A stretch of DNA of 10,994 bases from JBOFGK01 sp051649085 (GTDB lineage: Bacteria > Bacillota_I > Bacilli_A > UBA3375): NCBI GenBank assembly GCA_051649085.1, contig JBOFGK010000015.1, positions 1-10,994 on the forward strand. The letters run 5' to 3'. Under the pieces are notes generated by a model. It ran no database searches. It saw only the letters and a list, made by a program, of their open reading frames with translations, and was not told where the DNA came from. Both the position numbers and the translations under genes were made by a program. The stretch's first letter is position 1. Every line of letters begins with the position of its first letter. Below, piece by piece: positions 7,040-10,994 of the stretch.

Positions 7040-8129
7040 TTTTCGTATTTACTGGTTATATTTTATTAATATGTTTCGTAATCCACAGTTATTATTATTT
7101 GTTTTGTTATTCCCATTTGTACAAGTTTTTATTTTCTCATTCCTATTGAATAGTCAATTAAATGAGTTTAAGGACACATCAAACTATCTTGCAAAAATTG
7201 CGGTTATCAGTTCTACAACTGATAAAATACTTGAAGATTTCACACCTTATCCTAGTTTAGATGCAGCTGAAACTGCATTAGTCAATCGCGATATAAACGG
7301 AATTGTTACATTTGAAGATAACAAATATCAATATTATTTACCTGATTACGTAACCGAAGATCAGATCGATTCCCGTTTACAATCAATAATTGACGAGATT
7401 AATATTAGTTACAATTTAGGGACTTCCCAAATTGTACCACTTACTAAACAACAAATTGAGCTAAAAACAACTTCCCAAAATGGCGATTATCCAGATTCAT
7501 CTGTTTTTATTGCAATTGGTTTAACATATGTTGCAATGTTTTTTGCTTTTGCATCAATCATGGTTAAGTCACCAATCCTTGATCGAAATAGTGATTCATC
7601 CAAGCGTTTTGCTATTTCTCCAATTGGAAATCAAAAAACAATTAGTTTAAATTACGTTACTTTATTAGCTGTCATTTTAACTTCAATCTTTATTATCCTA
7701 TTAGTTCCAATGTTTGTGTTCGAAGATTACAATCTAGATAAAATAAATATTGGTAATTTGATTTTATCTTATGTATCTCTCTTTCTTTTTCTACATATAA
7801 TAACACTAATTTTAGCTCGAATTCAAGTTAAAGATTCGGTTGCACAAAGCATATATGTTGGTTTAGGATTATTTTATGGATTCTCTTCAGGAGCTTATAC
7901 GATTGGTGACCTTGCCAAATATGAAATTTTTTCAAACAGTAATATTGTTATGCTTTGTCGAAACTTCATTTTTTCCACAAGTTTTGATGGATACACTGCA
8001 TTTTATACAACTTTTGGTGAAACAACAATTGTTGACTTTGTCCTTTACAGTGGAGTTCAACTTTTAATTTTACTACTAATCTATTTTGCAGTTAAATATA
8101 AACAACTTGGGGGTTCTAGACATGTTTAA
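7032..8129 (+). CDS. ABC-2 type permease, first subunit (LnrM-like)
   Basis: A membrane subunit of the exporter, 365 aa. The topology is that of the ABC2_membrane_3 family: one hydrophobic helix near the N-terminus (~20-39), an extracytoplasmic domain of about 115 residues (~41-156), then about five helices (~157-178, 207-229, 242-263, 272-289, 333-354). The loop after the second helix (LDRNSDSSKRFAISPIGNQK, 183-202) matches the cytoplasmic coupling region of ABC-2 permeases, where KR-[FL]-x-[SA]-P is common. The gene starts inside the end of the ATPase gene (ATGACTAA) and ends inside the start of the next permease (ATGTTTAA), so translation is probably coupled. Its ribosome binding site is weak, which supports coupling. 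Confidence 0.92.
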   Translation: MTNFRIYWLYFINMFRNPQLLLFVLLFPFVQVFIFSFLLNSQLNEFKDTSNYLAKIAVISSTTDKILEDFTPYPSLDAAETALVNRDINGIVTFEDNKYQYYLPDYVTEDQIDSRLQSIIDEINISYNLGTSQIVPLTKQQIELKTTSQNGDYPDSSVFIAIGLTYVAMFFAFASIMVKSPILDRNSDSSKRFAISPIGNQKTISLNYVTLLAVILTSIFIILLVPMFVFEDYNLDKINIGNLILSYVSLFLFLHIITLILARIQVKDSVAQSIYVGLGLFYGFSSGAYTIGDLAKYEIFSNSNIVMLCRNFIFSTSFDGYTAFYTTFGETTIVDFVLYSGVQLLILLLIYFAVKYKQLGGSRHV

Positions 8130-9204
8130 ATATCAATTGAAAATTTTCACTCGTAATAAGTTTTTCATTATTTTTGTAATCGCGATGTTTCCATTAATTT
8201 ATATCAACATTAACGAATTTAACGATAACTTACAACAAACAACTGTTTCGGTAATTGACAATTGTCAGTGTACATTATCCGAAATGTTAATTCAAGAACT
8301 CGAAAGTGCTACAATAAATGTTAAAGAGATTACAACTGAAGATGAGCCTTCTACATTTAAGTTAATCATTCCCGAAAACTATCAGACAGATCCTGAGCAA
8401 AAAATCACCTTAATCTCACCTGATAACGAAGAAGACATTTCAAATGAGATTAACCAAAAGCTTAATTTAATTTCAACTGTTGCGAAGATGAGTGATACTC
8501 AAGATTATGAAACAACATTAAATGACTTAAAACAAGAAAATCTTTTTGAATATGAAAAAATTCCAGTTGCATTACCAAATTCAAAAGTAATTTTTGCTTT
8601 TAAAGCAATGCTAACTTTACTAATTTATGCTATCTTTTTCTCAGTAATTGATGTTTACGCTACATCTGACAAAAAACTAAGTAACTTCAGTATTGTTTCA
8701 AATCGTTTGAAAATTAGTTCTCCAAAATATCGAAAATTTATTGGTACATCATTAATAAGTGCAGTTTTAATTGCTTTATTGACATTTTTCATTCCATTTA
8801 CATACGTAAGTATTACTAATTTTAGTCCATTACAAATTTGTTTAATATTAATTAGCTATATAATCCTTTGTTTAGTTTTATTTACTTTACAGGCTTTAAT
8901 AATTGAATTTTTCAAAAAAAGTGATGTTGTTACACCAATTGGCTCAATTATTGCTTTCTTACTGCCAGCAATAGGAGGAGCATTTGTTGCACTACCAATC
9001 GATAATACTTTCCTTGATTCAATCAATTTATTTAATCCAGCAAATAATTTTTTAAATGTTTTATCAAGCCTTTTCCGATCAAGTATTGATTTTGAAGCAT
9101 ATTTTCAAAATACTTTTTCCCTACTTTTAATGTTCTGCTCATTATTATTGATTTTAATTTATAAGAAAAGTCACCTAAAGATCAAACAAACTAAAGTTAA
9201 ATAA
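8122..9204 (+). CDS. ABC-2 type permease, second subunit (LnrN-like)
   Basis: A 360-aa membrane protein built like the preceding permease: an N-terminal helix (~12-28), an extracytoplasmic domain of about 125 residues (~30-155) and about five more helices (~156-178, 208-231, 238-261, 273-292, 331-348). The external domain carries a CQC pair (C48, C50). The loop NRLKISSPKYRKF (194-206) corresponds to the coupling segment of its partner. The ATG at 8122 is chosen because GGGGGT lies about 7 bases upstream and it gives the same 8-base overlap as the other junctions; an in-frame start at 8086 would overlap the preceding gene more deeply and has no such site. The two permeases probably form a heterodimer over an ATPase dimer. 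The substrate cannot be read from sequence. Confidence 0.9.
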   Translation: MFKYQLKIFTRNKFFIIFVIAMFPLIYININEFNDNLQQTTVSVIDNCQCTLSEMLIQELESATINVKEITTEDEPSTFKLIIPENYQTDPEQKITLISPDNEEDISNEINQKLNLISTVAKMSDTQDYETTLNDLKQENLFEYEKIPVALPNSKVIFAFKAMLTLLIYAIFFSVIDVYATSDKKLSNFSIVSNRLKISSPKYRKFIGTSLISAVLIALLTFFIPFTYVSITNFSPLQICLILISYIILCLVLFTLQALIIEFFKKSDVVTPIGSIIAFLLPAIGGAFVALPIDNTFLDSINLFNPANNFLNVLSSLFRSSIDFEAYFQNTFSLLLMFCSLLLILIYKKSHLKIKQTKVK

Positions 9205-9212
9205 CATCTATT

Positions 9213-9255
9213 ATCAAGAACTCAGACTAAAATATTAGTTTGAGTTTTTCTTGAT
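9213..9255 (+). terminator. Terminator of the ABC exporter operon, two-tier hairpin
   Basis: The inner stem is 11 bp including one G-T pair: ACTCAGACTAA (9220-9230) with TTAGTTTGAGT (9235-9245), loop AATA, followed by TTTTTC. The outer arms ATCAAGA (9213-9219) and TCTTGAT (9249-9255) can extend the stem by 7 bp past a 3-base bulge. It begins 9 bases after the second permease stop. Confidence 0.88.
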
Positions 9256-9281
9256 GAAACTTTAAAAGTATATTTATGTAA

Positions 9282-9313
9282 AAATGCACTTGAATTTATT
9301 TTCAAGTGCATTT
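9282..9313. terminator. Bidirectional terminator between convergent genes
   Basis: A perfect 13-bp stem, AAATGCACTTGAA (9282-9294) with TTCAAGTGCATTT (9301-9313), has a 6-base loop. T-rich tails follow on both strands (TTTCTTTTATTT on plus; TTTTTACAT on minus). On the minus strand it is the main terminator for the surface-protein gene; on plus it backs up the exporter terminator. Confidence 0.85.
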
Positions 9314-9337
9314 CTTTTATTTCTTCTATTTGTGCTA

Positions 9338-9354
9338 AGAGAAAAAATTTCTCT
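9338..9354 (-). other. Small AT-rich hairpin after the surface-protein gene
   Basis: AGAGAAA (9338-9344) pairs with TTTCTCT (9348-9354) around a 3-base loop, about 36 bases after the surface-protein stop. Flanking GTGC and GCAC-type bases could extend it imperfectly. No T-tail directly follows on the minus strand, so it is more likely an mRNA 3' end structure than a terminator by itself. Confidence 0.35.
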
Positions 9355-9390
9355 ATGTGCACATTGTGACTATTTTATTTAGTAAATGTA

Positions 9391-10994
9391 TTATGATTGT
9401 CTTGATAAAGATCTTCTCTTGACAATGTATAACGCTAATACTAAGATACCAGCAAAGACTATTAATATTATTTCAAATTTCTTTCCTGTGTTTGTTACTT
9501 CATTATCAAGCTTAGAATCATCTGGATTAGTACCATTTGATCCCGAATTACCTGAAGAACTTCCATTATTTTCAGAAGTCGATACTACTTTAACTGTTCT
9601 TGTTTTTTCTTCATAAACTCTTCTTGATCTGTTATCAGCAACAGTATACTTCACTTTATATTGTCCTACTTTATTTACATTCACATTGCTTTCAATTTTA
9701 ACTTTATCCGTTATATCTCTAATCTCAAGTATATTTAAAACTTGTGCTGTAAGATCTTTTTTCGGATCAAATTTTTCACCTTGTCTTACTTCGACTTCTG
9801 CATTTTGCAGATTAATTTTTACATCATGAACCATAAGGTCAACGTTAACTGCTAATGTGTCGTTTCCATTAATTGTTACATTATATAATCCGTAGCTGTT
9901 TATATTTATTGGTGAAACATTTTTTATCTCTAAGCCTGAACCATCTTGACTATTAACAAAATTGTAGTCCAAACTGTTCTTTAAATCGACTTCATTAATT
10001 TTTTTATCTTTGAAGTCATTTAAAAGTAAATCTTGATTATCTGATGTAAGGTATACTGTTCCATCATCAACTCCAAAATCTTGTACAACTAGTTCAACTG
10101 TAGCTGTCGTTCCTTTTGCTGTCATGAAACTTATATTATATATTCCTTTTTCATCAATTGTCGCTCTTGTTGATCTTCTAACTCTTCGTGAACTATTTGT
10201 TGCATTTTGCTTTTCAACTGTATAATCAACAATTTCCACATCCGAGAAGTTTTCTTCATCAAATGCTTGGGAAATACTACGTTTAACAAATAATTCTTTC
10301 GAAATATTTTGCAGTTCGTTCAGTCCCATTGTAAAGTTATTTGCGTTGATTCTTTCTTTGATTGCAGGATTTGGATTCACTGAAATTTTGTCTGTTACAG
10401 TCACCATCACTTTAATACTTGTTTTGTTGGCTGTGCTAAACGTTATTTCATATCTACCTCTTGTTGGCACAATCTTGTGCGTAACTGAAGTTATTGCAAC
10501 ATCAGCACCAGTTTCAAGATTTACCGCCTGTGCTTTAGCTAAGTCTTTTACTTTAGCATCTGTTAGCCCTTTAATCTCATCCATTCCAATCATGAAATCA
10601 TTAGCTACAATTTGCTCTTTAATTACTGGATCTGGATTAGCTACACTTTTTTCAATTACAGTTGCCACTATTTGAATACTTGTTTTGTTGGCTGTTTCAA
10701 ATGCTACTGTATATTTTCCTTTTTTCGGGGCAATCGTATGATTAACTGAAGTTACTGCAATATCAGCTCCCGTTTCAAGATCTACTGCCTCTACTTTAGC
10801 TAACTCTTTTAACTTCGCGTCTGAAAGCGTCGAAACATCTTCCATTCCAATCATGAAATCATTAGCTGCTATTTTTTCTTTAATCGTTGGATCTGGATTA
10901 ACGACACTTTGCTCAGTTACTGTTGCAATTATTTTAATACTTGTTTTGTTAGCTGTTTCAAACATCACTTCGTATTTTCCTTTTGCACTAACAA
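9391..10994 (-). CDS. Repetitive Ig-like surface protein, C-terminal part
   Basis: The last ~534 residues of a large surface protein; the reading frame is open to the right edge, so the start and signal peptide lie outside. The part seen has, in order: tandem repeats of 87 aa, each with the core FETANKTSI..VTV, a NP[DN]P.IKE..[AN]ND?F segment and GKY-type strands; a diverged repeat with an extra RRVRRSTR stretch; a further degenerate unit; a bacterial Ig-like domain similar to DUF5011 (9583-9828; FDPKKDLTA, DITDKVKI, VGQYKVKYTVADN); a Ser/Gly/Asn-rich spacer; then VTNTG, a hydrophobic helix (FEIILIVFAGILVLALYIV) and KRRSLSRQS. This tail has the layout of a sortase sorting signal, but the expected LPxTG reads VTNTG. 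It is probably an adhesin or wall-anchored stalk; the ligand is unknown. Confidence 0.85.
   Translation of the reverse strand, partial: VSAKGKYEVMFETANKTSIKIIATVTEQSVVNPDPTIKEKIAANDFMIGMEDVSTLSDAKLKELAKVEAVDLETGADIAVTSVNHTIAPKKGKYTVAFETANKTSIQIVATVIEKSVANPDPVIKEQIVANDFMIGMDEIKGLTDAKVKDLAKAQAVNLETGADVAITSVTHKIVPTRGRYEITFSTANKTSIKVMVTVTDKISVNPNPAIKERINANNFTMGLNELQNISKELFVKRSISQAFDEENFSDVEIVDYTVEKQNATNSSRRVRRSTRATIDEKGIYNISFMTAKGTTATVELVVQDFGVDDGTVYLTSDNQDLLLNDFKDKKINEVDLKNSLDYNFVNSQDGSGLEIKNVSPININSYGLYNVTINGNDTLAVNVDLMVHDVKINLQNAEVEVRQGEKFDPKKDLTAQVLNILEIRDITDKVKIESNVNVNKVGQYKVKYTVADNRSRRVYEEKTRTVKVVSTSENNGSSSGNSGSNGTNPDDSKLDNEVTNTGKKFEIILIVFAGILVLALYIVKRRSLSRQS
9484..9498 (-). other. Degenerate or alternative sortase motif VTNTG
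   Basis: VTNTG precedes a ~19-residue hydrophobic segment and a KRR-containing tail, the exact position of LPxTG in wall-anchored proteins. Only the NTG half matches. It may be recognised by a divergent sortase, or the protein may simply be anchored by its C-terminal helix. Confidence 0.5.
10132..10994 (-). repeat. Tandem 261-bp coding repeats
   Basis: The base string CTTGTTTTGTT recurs (plus-strand starts 10418, 10679, 10940) at exactly 261-base intervals, equal to 87 codons. Full units are 10705-10965 and 10444-10704. A diverged unit of 312 bases (104 codons) occupies 10132-10443. The end of another unit (VSAKGKYEV) is at 10966-10994, so the array continues outside the window. The units are clearly similar in DNA but not identical. 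Confidence 0.85.

Noticed and set aside
9386..10675. Plus-strand open frames opposite the surface-protein gene
   Set aside because: They are antisense shadows: no ribosome binding sites, low-complexity composition, and the minus-strand frame shows repeats, Ig-like strands and an anchor.
10132..10994. CRISPR array or integron-like repeat
   Set aside because: The 261-base periodicity is in frame, protein-coding throughout and without short unique spacers.

Overview
The window looks like chromosomal DNA of a low-GC Gram-positive bacterium (Bacillota). It is very AT-rich, has strong AGGAGG-type ribosome binding sites, begins with the 5' end of a 16S rRNA gene, and ends in a cell-wall-type surface protein. 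Trp is written TGG and the stops are TAA or TAG, so the standard code applies and code-4 Mollicutes are excluded. The 16S start (GGCGGCATGCCTAAT) and general style would fit an Erysipelotrichia-like lineage, but 52 bases cannot settle this.

Layout. 1-52: the 5' tip of a 16S rRNA gene transcribed leftward, preceded by its leader, a boxA-like antiterminator and a near-consensus promoter (151-179). 300-1370 (-): an HI0933/YhiN-family flavoprotein, shorter than usual. 1492-4234 (-): a two-gene sugar operon, a lactose/cellobiose-family PTS EIIC followed by a GH1 6-phospho-beta-glycosidase; no EIIA or EIIB is present. 4308-5952 (-): a NarL/LuxR-type response regulator and its DesK-like histidine kinase. 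6092-9204 (+), divergent from the kinase: an ABC exporter of one ATPase and two ABC-2 permeases. 9205-9390: terminator hairpins between convergent genes. 9391-10994 (-): the C-terminal part of a repetitive surface protein that continues beyond the window.

How the genes work together. The kinase, regulator, ATPase and two permeases have the composition of the Bacillus subtilis LnrJK-LnrLMN (YfiJK-YfiLMN) membrane-stress and antibiotic-resistance module, here arranged as two divergent operons sharing a 133-bp control region. The regulator probably controls the exporter; an 11-bp palindrome just upstream of the exporter promoter is the best candidate operator. EIIC and the phospho-glycosidase form an uptake-and-cleavage pair: the PTS phosphorylates the disaccharide on entry and the GH1 enzyme hydrolyses it.

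Two structural themes recur. All three coding junctions in the two-component and ABC modules are 8-base ATGNNTAA overlaps. The four protein operons with a visible start have a -10-like hexamer so close to the gene that the predicted 5' UTR is about 12 bases or absent, with the kinase mRNA probably leaderless. I see no mobile element, CRISPR array or tRNA, and no clearly new defence system.
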